From: Deinandra increscens subsp. villosa
Lineage: Eukaryota; Streptophyta; Magnoliopsida; Asterales; Asteraceae
Direction of reading: 5' to 3'
DNA length: 64,000 nucleotides
Assembly (NCBI GenBank): GCA_039602395.1
Contig: JBCNJP010000025.1
Coordinates: 47,077,980-47,141,979, forward strand
In this document: positions 1 through 13,358 of the stretch, in pieces
Position numbering within the stretch: position 1 is the first letter of the stretch
Layout: every line of letters begins with the position of its first letter
Program-made: the position numbers and the translations under genes
The notes under the pieces: generated by a model
The model's database searches: none
Told to the model about the DNA's origin: nothing
The model's input: the letters and a program-made list of their open reading frames with translations, nothing else

Positions 1-865
1 GCTGAGTCCCAGTGCACCCTAAGGTGAGTTTCACTTCTTCATTAAGTTATATCCAGTTGAAGATGATAATACACAACTAGTTGCATCCGGTAAGGGATGG
101 CAATGCTATGACAAAGGTATTTTGTCCGTTTATATGAATATCCGTTAAATATCACATGATTCACTGAATTGCATTTTATTTACAAAACGTCCTTACTTTC
201 TCGGGCCGTTAATATAGAATAGCGAGGTAATGTTTAGTAGTACTACTGGGGATTGACACCCCCGCTCAGCGGTGCACAGGATGCATCCTCCCGACTAGCG
301 GTCGGAGTGATCACAATATTAGCCTAGAACTACCGTGATCGAGAAAGACACGGGGAAGGCAAATCGCACAGGCTAAACCTGTGACGCATTGTCAGCTTCA
401 GTCACGAACATTCAAGTGAACATAAGCATAGGCTAGCTACCTAACGATATGGATATTACTTGTAGCTTATGAATTGGTCTTTTATTATTCGTATACATTA
501 TTGGTCTACACAGTGAAGTGTAGACCGCTTTTGTGAACTCACCAGCTTTTGCTGACACTTGATTGTTGAATGCTTTTCAGGTTGCTTGGAGGATCTTGGA
601 GGCACGGGCGTTGGTGATACTTGTCTTTTGTAAAACCTTTTGGGAATTGTATTTCAAATACTTTAGTAATTACTTTTGCTAAACCGCAACCTTGTAAAAT
701 TTTAATGTTTCCGTTGAAGTGCAAATGTAAACTCTGATTTAATAAATGTAATACACGACTGGTTTATCCATTCACTATGGCTTGGTTGTAACTAAAGACT
801 TGGATCCTGGTCTGGATCACATCCCACACGGTCATACTCCGTTAGTGGAAATTGGGGGTGTGACA
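1..865 (+). repeat. 3' part of a long Ty3/gypsy-type LTR
   Basis: This stretch matches the end of the LTR at 52840-55464 over most of its length, including the shared AGTGCACCCTAAGGTGAGTT start, the block around ATTGACACCCCCGCTCAGCG and the last bases GGAAATTGGGGGTGTGACA. It ends in CA and is followed by a tRNA-Met primer-binding site, so it is a left (5') LTR in plus orientation whose beginning lies outside the window. By eye the two LTR copies are clearly diverged, so this is not a young pair. Confidence 0.85.
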
Positions 866-867
866 GA

Positions 868-881
868 TTGGTATCCGACCC
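868..881 (+). other. Degenerate initiator tRNA-Met primer-binding site
   Basis: TTGGTATCCGACCC follows the LTR end after two bases. It differs at two positions from the usual plant form TTGGTATCAGAGCC, which pairs with the 3' end of initiator tRNA-Met and primes reverse transcription. The mismatches suggest an old copy. Confidence 0.75.
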
Positions 882-3536
882 CTTAGTTACAGCGAACCAT
901 AACATTTTCAAAGTAAAATTTTTGAACTGTAACTGTTTTTGGAAAACTTTGTTACAACTTATTCCCAAAAGTATTGCCTCGCATGCCGGAGTTGATCCTC
1001 ACTTAGAATTCCTTGTTTATGTCGGCGTAGGAATTGGAATTTGGGTAAGAACTTTTTCTTTCTCGAGACTAGAAATTTTGGAGATTTTTTAGTCGGAAGA
1101 TTTCCTAAGTACAAGGTTAGCGAACTTGTTATTTTCTTCTTAGCGAACTTGGATTCGTGATCTAGTCGGGCAATGACTACTCTATATCTCTAAGCTAAGT
1201 TGGTGGCATTGTAGCATGCCCTACCCAAACTCCTGCTGAATCACTTGCTTGCCAAATCGTACCAACAGTAAATTTTAAATTGAATGAGTTGTTTATTCTC
1301 AAAACTTGTCTCCTTGGCAAATCCCGGTCAGTTAACTTTAAGTTAGTGACCACGTCCTTAACACTCACCCCATGGAAACCATATACTACCTCACTAAATC
1401 TGGTAGCTAAAGTAAGAGGAACCAGCGTGACCATACAAGGTAAATTACCGTTATGGGTGCACACGTAAATGTAATTTGCAGTGTATGGAAGCCCTAGGGA
1501 ATTTTGCTCGGTAACCCGCTGGATACGACCTTTCATTTCAAAAATCTCATAACACCGATTGTCATGTATGAGGGACTCAACTGTATGGTTAAGGTCATCT
1601 ATCAATGTTCATTCCACTATCACACCTGCTCTCATCTCTTCTAGATATGGCTTCCAACCTATCAACTCCTTTAAAATGCTTGTGCAAATGATAACCCCGG
1701 TAAGACACCGTATTACTCACATCATCCGATGACGAGATCTTTCTATATTGTGAGTGATCCCGTGGTTTAACTCTTAATTGATTCTAATTTATTCACAATC
1801 CTAACTCTATTCCTATGACATTAACCACTATAACCATTCTCCAAGCTCTCACAATTGTGCAACAACTCCATAAACACTAACCTGATGAAAACCCAGACAT
1901 CTTGAGTGGACAATCACACCTCAATCATTGGAACCAATCTTTCGCCGGGGAAATCTTGTGAAGTTTTCCTCTCTTGACTAGTAACCCCTGGTACGTTTGT
2001 ACGAGTCAAAAATTTGTTGTTAACATTCACGTCATGATCTCACACACTTTATACCTCACTACTAATACAATTTCACCCAAAGGAGTGATGTTGGTGAAAC
2101 AACTTCCTGAACCCGTACGATCTGTTTTGTCTTCAGCACTCGATTCATCCGAGAATTTAACTACCAGTGAACCTTTTCTCTTACTACCTCTCGTGACTTG
2201 GTTGGTCCTCCAGCCTTGAGTCATTGCGGCTAGTTAACCTCCCTGATTACACTACCTTGTACCTTACCGTCGGGCGCTCCTGCACCAAACATCGACAAAC
2301 ATACAACAGGCAGCAGTATGCTAGGAAAGTTTCCACAACATCCACATCGAGACGACAAAAAAATTGCAAATACATGGATACCCCTTGTTCTCATACCTTC
2401 TTCCCTAGAAAAATTTCATTGGTAATCCCTGCTTCATAACCAATGGTGACTGATTGAATGATCAACTCAAACCTTTAAAAACATGTATGAGGAAGTAGTT
2501 TTACTTCTTACTAAACGAGGGCACGTTGAATCAATCGTATATGCGATGAGCTACCGAGGATCACTGAGAGTGACCCAAGTACCCGTTATTTGTTACGTCT
2601 TGTATGCAACGCGATCTTTAGATACGCCGTAGGCCCCACGAAACCTTGGCTACAGTTCATATTTACACTCATAAAAAGCCACGTATTCTTTTGAATTCAT
2701 CAACGCTCAATGTTTCCGGAACCCACTCTTACTTCACGTTCGCACCTTTACTTACTCTTGACGACTGATGTAAACCGATGTTCTTACACGATATTTATTC
2801 TACTAGGCGGTGCAACCATTGACACACTCGCATTGATATCGGTTGACCCAAATCATTATTCTCCAAATTCGCGTCCATTGTACCGAATGACTTTCTTTGA
2901 AACGCGCAGTTGCAACTACCCTACACTACCTACCTCGCTCTTCATCCTGGATCTGTATTCCCATACTTGATATTATTCATGTTTCTACAGAGAACCATTC
3001 GAACATTGGAACGTCACCCTTATTTTGAATCTTTACCAGAGAGTAATTTGCATAACAATATATCCCATATTAGTGGAGCCCATCTTAAACATAAACGTGA
3101 AAGACTACCTTATCCTTTGAATCCACTTCAGAAACTAAAAAAGTATTGATGTTCGTGTTGCGTATGCTAAACTCTTGATAATCCTCACCATGGGTGAAGA
3201 CTCCACCAACCAAAAAAATGGAAAAGTCTTTTCTCACAAGATTCAAAATTTTCACATGCTGTATGATTTCAAATTTTTCACTCCCATTTAACTCAAAAGT
3301 ATTGGGGAAAAAACATAAGATACACTATTTTCAAGTATATTATTTAACAAGATTTGTCAAATAGCCAGGAATGGCAAGGTAACTGGTACACCCTCAACGT
3401 GCTAGTGGTGTGGTGGGTTAGCTGCGGTACACCCTATACATAAGCACTATCGGTATGTGGAAGGTGGGATCAGTGCTGAACCGTAGATTTACCTTGAAAT
3501 CATAGACAAAAACCTTATTTTGAGAAACTTCATCTA
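882..3536 (+). mobile_element. Non-coding interior of a large LTR retroelement (LARD-like)
   Basis: The 2.65 kb after the primer site has only short unrelated open frames and no recognisable gag, protease, reverse transcriptase or integrase on either strand. Around 3398-3450 it contains GTGGTGGGTTAGCTGCGGTA, which recurs in reverse orientation at about 44051-44078 inside another non-coding element. I therefore read it as the interior of a non-autonomous long element (LARD class) in plus orientation. The interior runs into an assembly gap and its right LTR is not seen. Confidence 0.55.
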
Positions 3537-4036
3537 NNNNNNNNNNNNNNNNNNNNNNNNNNNNNNNNNNNNNNNNNNNNNNNNNNNNNNNNNNNNNNNN
3601 NNNNNNNNNNNNNNNNNNNNNNNNNNNNNNNNNNNNNNNNNNNNNNNNNNNNNNNNNNNNNNNNNNNNNNNNNNNNNNNNNNNNNNNNNNNNNNNNNNNN
3701 NNNNNNNNNNNNNNNNNNNNNNNNNNNNNNNNNNNNNNNNNNNNNNNNNNNNNNNNNNNNNNNNNNNNNNNNNNNNNNNNNNNNNNNNNNNNNNNNNNNN
3801 NNNNNNNNNNNNNNNNNNNNNNNNNNNNNNNNNNNNNNNNNNNNNNNNNNNNNNNNNNNNNNNNNNNNNNNNNNNNNNNNNNNNNNNNNNNNNNNNNNNN
3901 NNNNNNNNNNNNNNNNNNNNNNNNNNNNNNNNNNNNNNNNNNNNNNNNNNNNNNNNNNNNNNNNNNNNNNNNNNNNNNNNNNNNNNNNNNNNNNNNNNNN
4001 NNNNNNNNNNNNNNNNNNNNNNNNNNNNNNNNNNNN
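3537..4036. other. Assembly gap, 500 N
   Basis: The run is exactly 500 N, the same as the other two gaps, which marks a placeholder of unknown true length. It sits where the 3' LTR of the element at 4037-11058 should be, so a 3.4 kb LTR may be collapsed here. Confidence 0.98.
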
Positions 4037-4050
4037 TTTGGGGTGTTACA

Positions 4051-4064
4051 ACTCTACCCCCCTT
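4051..4064 (-). other. Polypurine tract of the 4.0-11.1 kb element
   Basis: On the minus strand this reads AAGGGGGGTAGAGT and lies directly before the LTR start TGTAACACCCC, the usual position of the plus-strand primer for reverse transcription. Confidence 0.8.
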
Positions 4065-7000
4065 AAATAAGGTTTCGTCCTCGAAACCTGCTCAAACTGT
4101 GATTTAACTCACAATGAGTTCTTTACTTCTCACCTTTCTTTCCTTTCCCGGATTAATCCGGAAACTTTTCTATGCATCTAACTGCATCCATATCATATGA
4201 ACCAACTGGTTCCTGGGCTACGATTTTAACATCGTAACAAACTTTCTATGACAATTTATCATTTAACTCTATTACCTATAAGGTAATACTTTAACTATTC
4301 TATTTACGAAGTCTTGTTCACAATTTGAATGTGAACCACATTTCTATAACTGATGCTAGTACTCTTAGGAACGTATCCCTAACGAACAGTCTAGCTAACG
4401 ATTTGAGAGAATACGTTTCTCAAAATAAAGGAACTCTTCCTTTTGTCAGTCACATACTATCTAGGTGGTGTCATAACTTTTTAGCTACATATACGGCAGC
4501 CTGATTATGATTCCCACCGGAATATGCTTCGAGTTTCCTAAAGTTGAAATTTATCGCGAAGCTTCTGTCATTCCGCTTGAACCTTTACGTACGTTAAACA
4601 TTTCTGCCTGCTGCAAGATTTGAACTTCTTTTCTGGACATTAACAGTCCCTCAGTTACTTGTTAGTAAGTGATATGTATTCATGAATGCTACTTATTTGT
4701 TTTCCACAGTGGCCCGTAATATCTACCTGCACGAGACTAATTCTAGTGCCACTTCTGGTTGTATCTTAGGTGTATATATATAGGATGTACCAGCGGCGTA
4801 TCCACCACACCCTGGATACAACTAGAGGCGTATTATTACTAGTCTAGTGTAGGGTGATATTACTATTCTAAGCACAACAAAATCAGTATAATTCATGACT
4901 ATCTATTACTTACTTAAATAACTAATTTGGACATTCTGCGTACAACCTCGTTTGTTGTTTGCATCTCTTGAGTGTAAACACTTTTTGCTGCAATTTCCCT
5001 TTTTCCATTAGGCCTAATCGGTAATGATCGTACCGATGCCCAAGTTAATTCGTTCATTACTTCATTTCATGCCTGCTACAGATTAGGATTCCAAAAGGAC
5101 TTGACATCTTCTTAGTCAACCTATGGTGTTACATCTTTGGAAGGTCTTGGCGGCTTCCAACGTATTACTGTTTATGTTTCGAAAGGATCTATTACATCGA
5201 TCATATAAACTTCCTACGTATAGCATTCCTCTCTTTCATTCTTCTCTACTCCTTGAAAACTTTAATACGTTATTTGTCAACATGCTCAGTTACGAGATTT
5301 CTGGAATTGTAGGGGCGTCCGTCATTCTAATCAATAATATTACCAATATCTTGTAACAATCATTTTGCTTCCGAAAAGCTATTCTCTTTTATAGGCTCAC
5401 TTTTAATTCTTTAACTGACGCTAATTTGACCTCTGGGAATCGTCTTGCTCCTCGTAGCTAGTTGGATGATTTGCTGATCCTTTGACAAAGGACATCTGCT
5501 TTTTATTGACAACTTCTTTATCTTCTTGCAGTCTACGTATTTCCTTGGCTTCCGTCTATCTTCTTGAAATTGCTGGAGTATCTTAAGGCGGTATATTTGG
5601 TCTAAAGAAATCTTCTGGCTTCTGTTGGAGATAACTGGTACGGTGCTTGTTGTTTCTGGCGTTGTTGCTTCTGGTGTTACTCTTGACATTGCTTTTGGCG
5701 TCGAGTTGATTATGTAACCCCATTTCTTGATCTGACGAGTTGTTCATTGGATTCACTGGTACGTTATTCGGCTTCTTGGTTTTGCCTCTGAGTCAATGGC
5801 ATACATCGAGTATGACTTACCTCCTGACCCTTGTACTTTCACGTTTTGTAATCTTTACTGCTAAGTCATCACGATCCCTACATATGAAGTCGAGCCTTCT
5901 TCTGGTTATAGACAGTTTGCGCGTAGCATCTCGCGAGTCAATTCATTCAACGTCTAAATTTATCTATCGCTATCTCTAGCTTTGACATTGATCTTAAGAA
6001 GAACATTTGTCAAATACAGATCATTTATTCGCATCGGTGTAATACACTGTGTGACAGTTCCTAATATCGAATTCAGACTTCTAAGTTTGCCATTGCTGTT
6101 AGTTTCGAATCGTCAGGCTCATCTGCGTATCAACCTTTGTCTTGAGGTCATCTATCTTGACGTCTTTGCATTTGTCCTAAGGAAGACGTAATCCTAAGCT
6201 GTCTAAGGTAGCTTGATTACAGAATTCCTTGACAATGATTTTCCTTCCCTTATGTTGGAATTCTTCTTCGTGTAGCTCATCAAATCATCGTGTGCTTTCA
6301 TCCTGCCATTTGAAGAAACAACATCCCTTAGGACGTAAGTTCTTCTTGGCCTATTCTGGACTTCCATACTCCTAAGCTTGTGGTTTCTCGATCTATTCTG
6401 TGGTAACCTTCGTCATCTTTCTTTGAACTATTCTTAACTTCAAACTACTAGCTTCTGCTTTGAGCCTTCCGGCCTATCACCTATAGTGATGGTCTTCTTG
6501 AAGGTAGCAACGTAGCTTGGAACGTTGTTTCCACTATTCTCGTCATAGCAAATCTCATTTTTTCTTTACCGTGACAGCGTCTATCACATCTATAGTTTCC
6601 TTGCTTCAAGGTGACATTTAGGTTTGTCAACACCTCTTTTCATCTTCAACGGTTCCTGAGTTCTCCACATGTAATTCCTATGATTACGTTTCTCGCACAT
6701 CTGGCATATCGGCCTTCTTTGTCTAGAAGCTCCTTTAACCTTTTTGTGGAATCTACCGTCATTGTTTTCAAGACCTTCATCATCCTCGGACCGTTTTCAT
6801 CTGCCTTTCATCAGGAGTCTATTTCTAGAAGCTTCCTCGAGACCAGCTCCACTAGCTGTCGCTCTATTGGACATCCTCCTTGTCTAAGCTTCCAGAAGTT
6901 AATTAGGAATCGATAATAACGTAACCTTCAATGCTTTAGCCACTATTTATAACGTAACGGCTTTCATTTGCTGAAGGTACTTGTCTTTACAATTTTACTG

Positions 7001-7589
7001 ACATCAGATTTCGTATCGGATGTTCCATTCGCATTCCTGTCATGACTACAATTTCTAATCTTCTGATACTATGATCAAAATAGTCTGACACTTTAGAACT
7101 CATGTGACGTGAAGTCTCCAAATTTTGAATTCATGATAATTATATACGTGCACTTATATAATTATGATGCGTTCAAAACCCAGTTATTCTCATCACAGTC
7201 ATCCCTGGTGTTTGTACTATTTCTTTTATTCTTTACCGGAACTTTTAAAACCGGTCCTTTAAAACTACCTTTCTCTAGGCATTCTTTACAAGTTATTGAC
7301 CACGTATCTCACTGTCAATTAACCTACCCCGCACTAGGCCACACAACAGTTAGAACCTATGATATGTTCATTTGGGTAGAATACCAAATTTGCAGTAGCT
7401 AATTGCAATCGGGTATTCTCCGCACTTGCATACCTTAAGTTCTACCTCCTATGTTCCTCGTGCTACATTTTTCCTATGGGCATGACTATCCTGACTGGCA
7501 TTTACATTCCCTATCTTACCTTACTTTGTTTACCAAGAGTCCTAGTTTAAGTCTAGATACCGTGCTAGTATCTAAATCTCTTAAACCAA

Positions 7590-7603
7590 GGCTCTGATAC
7601 CAA
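7590..7603 (-). other. tRNA-Met primer-binding site
   Basis: The minus strand reads TTGGTATCAGAGCC two bases after the end of the LTR (GTCACA). It is a perfect match to the common plant initiator tRNA-Met primer site. Confidence 0.9.
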
Positions 7604-7605
7604 CT

Positions 7606-10600
7606 TGTGACGCCCACTCCCAGTCTTGGCTCCAGGAGGGGTCACGTGTCGGATTTACTCATGAACACATGGTACAACAGAGATAACTAAGCAGCGGAAA
7701 TTAAAAACTTTTCATTTATATATATATCAAGTTACAACAGTAAGGAAGATAACAACATAATCTATAACTAGATCTTATCTATAGCTATGCCAGTCTACTA
7801 CCGAGTCTTTCCTGATAGCTTGCCCATCTAATCTGCCCTTGCTAGAGCCCTTCCCTTGCTACTTTAAACATCACCGATACCTGACATACATGCTTTTAAA
7901 GGTCAGCTTACGCTGGTGAGTTCTAAGTATTTTAAAACTTTACCTTTCCTTGAAAGGTTTACCTCAAACATTTGGGCCTAACGACCCCTTCTTTATAAAC
8001 ATTTATCAGGTATAAAACATAACAGAGTTATACCAAAACATTTATCCTTTATCAGGTATAAGACGTAACAGAATTATACCAAAACATTTAACCATTCATT
8101 CTACTAAGCATTGTCTATTGGAACCACGTTAGTTCCTCGGGCAACCGTCGCCACCCGAAACCTTTCATAGAGTAACCGTCGTTACCCCGGGGAACCGTCA
8201 TCCCCCGCTTCTGATTGTACAACCACCTTTTCCCTTTCTCTAGACAATATCTGCTTAGATTAAAACTTTTTCAACCTTTTAAACCTTTTCATCCTTTTCA
8301 AAAGTCCATTTAAATAACTCTTGTATTTGGACTTATAACCGTTTCAACACCAGTCCATTACCCGTATATGGAAATAAGCGTTTCATAAATATAATGTTAT
8401 GGGTCTTGCATAACAAGGCTAATAAGATCATATTTACCCGACGCTTAGTCCTATACATAGGCTTAGACCAAACATTCACATTTTTCATTTCTCAAAGCTT
8501 TATATAAAAGTTTCATCCTTTATATTTTCCGTTTATTATAACCTTCCCGAAAAAGTAATAACAGGTAATAATAACTATAAAACAGTTATAAGTATCAACA
8601 CATAACAAGTAAAGGCATCTCAGATACTTTTTAAGTGAACAGTTGAATATATATATCATTGCATGTATATCAGGCCCGAAAATATTAAAACCTTTAAAAG
8701 TGGGCTCATAGAACTCACCTTATTCTCTTAAGCAGTTAATTCAGAGAAAGTCTCCGCAATGCCTTCCAATTAAACCTAATTGCGTATTGTACGGCGTTAA
8801 CGCAAGGTTTAATATAATAAACACTTCGTAGGTTTATTTTAATACTTCATTAACTTAATAATACTTAGTTATTAAGTTTATTCCTTTTAGAGGTCAAAAT
8901 GACCAAAATGCCCTTTGGGCCGTTATCCTTTTCTTTCGTTAATAATATGAAGACACGCATTCCTATAAGTAAACGCTCACTCCGGGATCGCCCAGTGAGG
9001 GATGCCATTTCCCAGTTGGGATTTATGCGACACCCTCGCTTTTGCCAGAAATCCCAGTGTACAGGCGTTTACCCTTCCGGTCCGCGCGAACTTCTAAATA
9101 TCCGATTAACTCGGAATTTGAAATACTTTATCATTTATCCATTTTATCTTTATATATACTTATTATATATATAAACATAGTTCTATGTCAAAAATCAAGT
9201 CTACATACCCTTCGGATTATTTTATATTAAACAATCATATTCCGAAACCCTAATTTCCCGTTTTTCTCATTTCTTTATAAAAATCCATTTATATTCAAAA
9301 CTGACTTAGGGTATTATCTGTTATAACATTTTATAACATGCTTTAAAATTTCAAAGCTTAGTTCTTTACCGTTTACTCGGTATTGACAGAACAGTGTTTA
9401 GAAAACCCTAATTTCAATATTAACACTTTATATATATATATATATTAAACATATTTTAATATGTTTCAAATATATATTAAACATAAATCTTAATCCGATA
9501 ATTATCATTATCGTTAACCTTTACATTAAATATATATTTTTATATATATTTAATATTTAAATATATTCTTTTAATCAATTTTATTTAGATCAAATCAATT
9601 AATAATTATATATTTTTTTCATATATATATTTATCCGTCTCAATACTTTTATACCATTTGACCGATCTTTAAAAATGTTAACTTGATAATAATATTTGTA
9701 ATAATAACAAATATATAACGTGATTACCTCTTGACGGGTCGTGAAACGAGTCCAAAATAACCGAATAATAAAGTTGTCCGTTCTTGACAAACGAATAGTC
9801 CTTCCCGACTATTTTCTTGTCACGAGCATTTCCCCGTTGTCGGTTTGTCGTTTGGACCTTGTTACGTCACCGAAAACTCTACCGAACTTAACAGGGTTTA
9901 ACTTGACGTCTCCTTTTCTGACTTGAATCGCGGCCACCATTGTTTACCGTTAACAACCGCCAATCACCGTCACCACTCACCACCATCCCGGGTGTTCACC
10001 GTTGTCGTCGTTGTCACCCGTCGTCAACCGAGCGTCACCGAATCTCAACCGAAAGGGAGAACGGTTTTTGCGGGTTTACCGGGTTTTAAACCCGTTTGTA
10101 ACCACCACCATCACCCTTCCGCCACTCACTGTTGCTGGGTTTCTCTAGGAGAAGGGACTGCTGGATCCGGCTGGAAAAATGAGGGCAGCAGGTTGCCGGA
10201 ATACTGGCAGCTCCACGGCTTGTGGGTTTTTCTGCCGTGAACGGTGACAGAGGGAGGTCCGCCGGAGCTTCTGTTGGGCTTGCTGGTTACGGTTGGCTCG
10301 CCGGAGAGATGCTGTCGTCAGTGAAATCAGACGGAGTGGCTGGGAAGGGTCGTCGTGGCTGCTGTGTTTCGAACGGAGGGAGCGCGGGCAGGGCTGTGGA
10401 GGGTCGCCGGCTTGGCCATGGTCGTCGGAGGAGAGCTCATGGTCGGACGAGCTGCCGGTCGTCGGGGCTGGCTTTGGCCGGAAAAACAAAGAAGAAAGAA
10501 GGGGGTGCTGGTGTTGCTCGAGGGAAAAAGGACGAGGGGGATAGAGCACCGGTCGTTGTACGGCCTCTCTCTTTCTCTTTCTTAATTCCGATTACTTTGT

Positions 10601-10947
10601 CGTAATGTATGTACTTGTATTGTATTGTGATTTGAATTTGTGTGTTGGAACATCATGCAATTGTTTCTATATTTATAGTCAAAGTGAAACCACTAAATAT
10701 GTTACATTTTAGTGAAGTTCGTGCTTAATTATGATTTATTACAAACCGGGCCCAAATCATTATTTTACGTTTTCCCGCTTCGTTATAACTCGGATTTAAG
10801 ATCCGTCTGCGCCCACGGTCTTTATTTTTCGTTATCTAACATATTCTATTAATTCGACCCTTGACGTTTCCTCGAATGTTGTGCCGAATATTCGTACGTG
10901 AATCGTGACGTTTCTCTATTATACGTATATTCATAATATATATATAT

Positions 10948-10985
<38 letters not shown>

Positions 10986-11058
10986 CACATGTATTTCAGC
11001 TACTTAACAAATATAGCACACGTATATAATTTAAGTCATAAAATTTTGGGGTGTTACA
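7606..11058 (-). repeat. 3.45 kb LTR (5' LTR of the minus element)
   Basis: On the minus strand the LTR starts TGTAACACCCCAAAATTTTA and ends GGGCGTCACA beside the primer site. A GC-rich, proline- and serine-rich stretch (10145-10600) gives frames on both strands. These look like transcribed LTR leader rather than genes, because similar CCACC-rich blocks occur in the LTR-like region 12100-13440 without a conserved protein. A perfect AT repeat lies at 10937-10985. At about 3450 bp this is long for a plant LTR. Confidence 0.8.
10937..10985. repeat. AT microsatellite
   Basis: A nearly uninterrupted run of AT dinucleotides with one TC break, inside the long LTR. It is likely length-variable. Confidence 0.9.
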
Positions 11059-13010
11059 TCTGATTACTGTTAAACTGTTAAATTACTGTGCCTGACCATT
11101 AATTGATGACGTAAACCAAATCCCGCGTTTGTACTAGAAGCGTATACCCGTTAAATGCTTAGAAATTTCATTTATAAATCATGGAACTTCAATAATAAGA
11201 AAAATAAATATAAAATGTATTTTTATATTTTATCCGAAACTGGTGTCGTACGCTTGTATAATCGACACGGCAAACTGTTAAGCGATCGTATATTTAAAAC
11301 TATTTGGTTTTGAACAATCCGGACGGTCGAGCTTAAAACTGCCATGAACTGACAAAACTGAAAACGTTAACCGTAACCCATGTACAAAACTGAAAACTAT
11401 ATCCGATTTCTTAAAAACTGTTATAACCGACTCGAACTATTGTTTTTACGAAATAAAAACATCACAAACCAAAATCGTTGTCAAGACTTAAGCCAAACCT
11501 CAACCGTTAACCAATTGGGCCTGACTTGGCCCAATAGGCCCAATAAACTTAAAATAATTAAACCAAGCCCGAAACCTTAACCCGTTGCATAATCTTGATA
11601 AACCGATTGATCGTGGCGATCTGTAAACTCAACCGATACACAACGGGCCCGGGCCTCGAACCGGCGCCCCGTTTGGACCCGTACGGCCATAACCGACAAA
11701 CCTGCCCGATCTACTTTTCCTTTAAATATTTAGGCCCAATATAAAATCCAAACCCAATTGATTAGTTTTAATAATATTGGTCCATCAACTTTGTACTAAT
11801 TTTTATGAAACTTGTTATCGCTTATTATTTTTATAAAAATTAGTCATGAACTTGTATGTTTTTATACATTGGTTAAATTACAAAATTGGTGGATTATCTC
11901 ACCTTAAATAATTATAGGTTTTATAAACTTTCATAATGGTAAAACCTCTTTTATAAAACATGACAACATTTTTATAAAATATGGATAACACTTTTATATA
12001 AAATATCACCTACACATGGTTGTTTTTATAAAATATATCACCTAAAAAGTTGCTAGTAATTTTGTTGGTAAGAATTGTGGGAGTTATCTTGACCACATCA
12101 CCACCCTAATCCCAGGCCATCATCACCACTAAAGCTTGTACCCTTTTCCAAGACTTGCACTCTTCTCCACCACACCATTCACCAACCCAACCCAACCTAC
12201 TAACTTACACATTCACACCCTACTCTCACTTTCCCTTTTTTCTTTCTCGGTGAACAAGCAACACAAGTAAACAACCACCACATTCCTCCTCCTTTGCCTT
12301 TTTCATGGCTGCACACCACCACCACCCATCTCTCTGCTAATTTCCGGCCAAGCAACCAACACCACCATCACCTTTATCCACCGCCACCACCACGAACCAT
12401 CATCTCCTTCTTTTTTTTCTTTTCACAGGCGCAACACCACCATTTTCTGCGCTGCCCCCTACTGCCACTACCACTGTCGGCTGCCACCACCACCTCTGTT
12501 GTGCTGCTACTGCTTCCCGTCGCCACTGCCACCGCCGGACTGCCGCCACCACCCTTCTTCCTTCTCGACAGCCCAAACAACCACCACCGTCACCTTGCTC
12601 TTGTTACTGCCGCTAGACTGCTGCTGCCGGCGGCAGCTGCTGCTGTGCGATCCTGCTGCCGCCGCGCAATGCTGCTGCATTGTTAAGTGCAGCCGTGAAC
12701 CATCCGCCACCCTTCTTTCTTTCCGGTTGCACCATACAACACCACCAAACCGCCACCCTTTTCTCCTCCTTTCTCCCTCTCGGAAACAACCACCACCACT
12801 GCTGCTGTGCACCGCCTCCCTGCTGCCACTGCCCTCCTACCGGAGCTGACTGATGCTGCTGCCAAACCGCTCCTGTTGCCGCTGTTGTTGCAGCTGTGAA
12901 CCACCATCGAACACAACCACCAAACACCCCCTTGGTCTCTCTCTTTCTGCCGGAAAAACAACCACCGCCACCAACCGTGACCACCACTGCCACCCTGCTG
13001 CCACCATAAT
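11059..13010. other. LTR-like, gene-free sequence (left part)
   Basis: No gene is supported here. The left half is AT-rich. The right half (12100-13010) is dominated by CCACCACC, CTGCTGC and similar runs. Long frames at 12294-12686, 12499-12849 and their antisense partners are low-complexity Pro/Ser/Leu or Gly/Val strings on both strands. The layout, AT-rich promoter-like sequence followed by a CCACC-rich block, resembles the transcribed part of the long LTR at 7606-11058, so this is probably another long LTR in plus orientation, interrupted by the solo LTR that follows. Confidence 0.45.
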
Positions 13011-13353
13011 TGAAAGTGCGTGAGCGTATGGATCTTCTACTTAGTCGTAATGAAATCAAAGTGATATGAGATGAAACACAAAGAGTAAATGCAAATGAGC
13101 TTTGTATTAACCACTGAGACCACAGAGTACACAGAGAATATGACGCGGAAGCTTAGACTGTAATCGCTACTGAATACAACACATGAAACCCATATTTATA
13201 AGGCTGAAATACGACCGGCCGAACCTGAGGTTCGGCCACACGTTCGGCCATGTCCGAACTCCAGGTTCGGCCTGAGTTCGGACCTCAGCATTCTTGTATG
13301 TATCCTTCTTATATTCGATACTTCACATGACGATCAAGGACCATGTATCAACA
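13011..13353 (-). mobile_element. Solo copia-type LTR with TSD ATAAT
   Basis: The 343-bp insert begins TGAAAGTGCGTGAG and ends TGTATCAACA, with the same ends as the LTRs of the gag-only element at 22679-28840. It is flanked by a perfect 5-bp target duplication, ATAAT at 13006-13010 and 13354-13358. No interior follows, so the element was reduced by LTR-LTR recombination. On the minus strand an inverted GTTCGG/CCGAAC array (13212-13290) lies just upstream of a TATA box read from about 13191-13200. Confidence 0.9.
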
Positions 13354-13358
13354 ATAAT

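Larger units (their letters stand above)
4037..11058 (-). mobile_element. Large non-coding LTR retroelement (LARD-like), minus strand
   Basis: Read on the minus strand the order is: 5' LTR 11058-7606, primer site 7603-7590, interior 7589-4051, a purine tract, then the first 14 bases of the 3' LTR (TGTAACACCCCAAA), which is cut by a gap. The interior of about 3.5 kb shows no pol domain and no long frame. The longest minus frame (5411-5689, 92 residues) is not recognised. The sequence before the purine tract (GGTTTCGAGGACGAAACC on the minus strand) resembles the 3' end of Ty3/gypsy chromovirus interiors, so the element probably derives from that group and depends on relatives for its enzymes. 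Confidence 0.75.

Noticed and set aside
1195..1605. 136-codon minus-strand frame
   Set aside because: No domain or motif is recognised, it lies inside a non-coding retroelement interior, and the surrounding DNA has no support for a gene.
10145..10605. Four overlapping frames of 76-134 codons
   Set aside because: They lie in the GC-rich transcribed part of a long LTR, overlap on both strands and show no recognisable protein.
12294..13059. Overlapping open frames of 68-148 codons on both strands
   Set aside because: They are Pro/Ser/His/Leu or Gly/Val low-complexity strings produced by CCACC and CTGCTG runs, with no conserved domain, and one is cut by the solo LTR at 13011.
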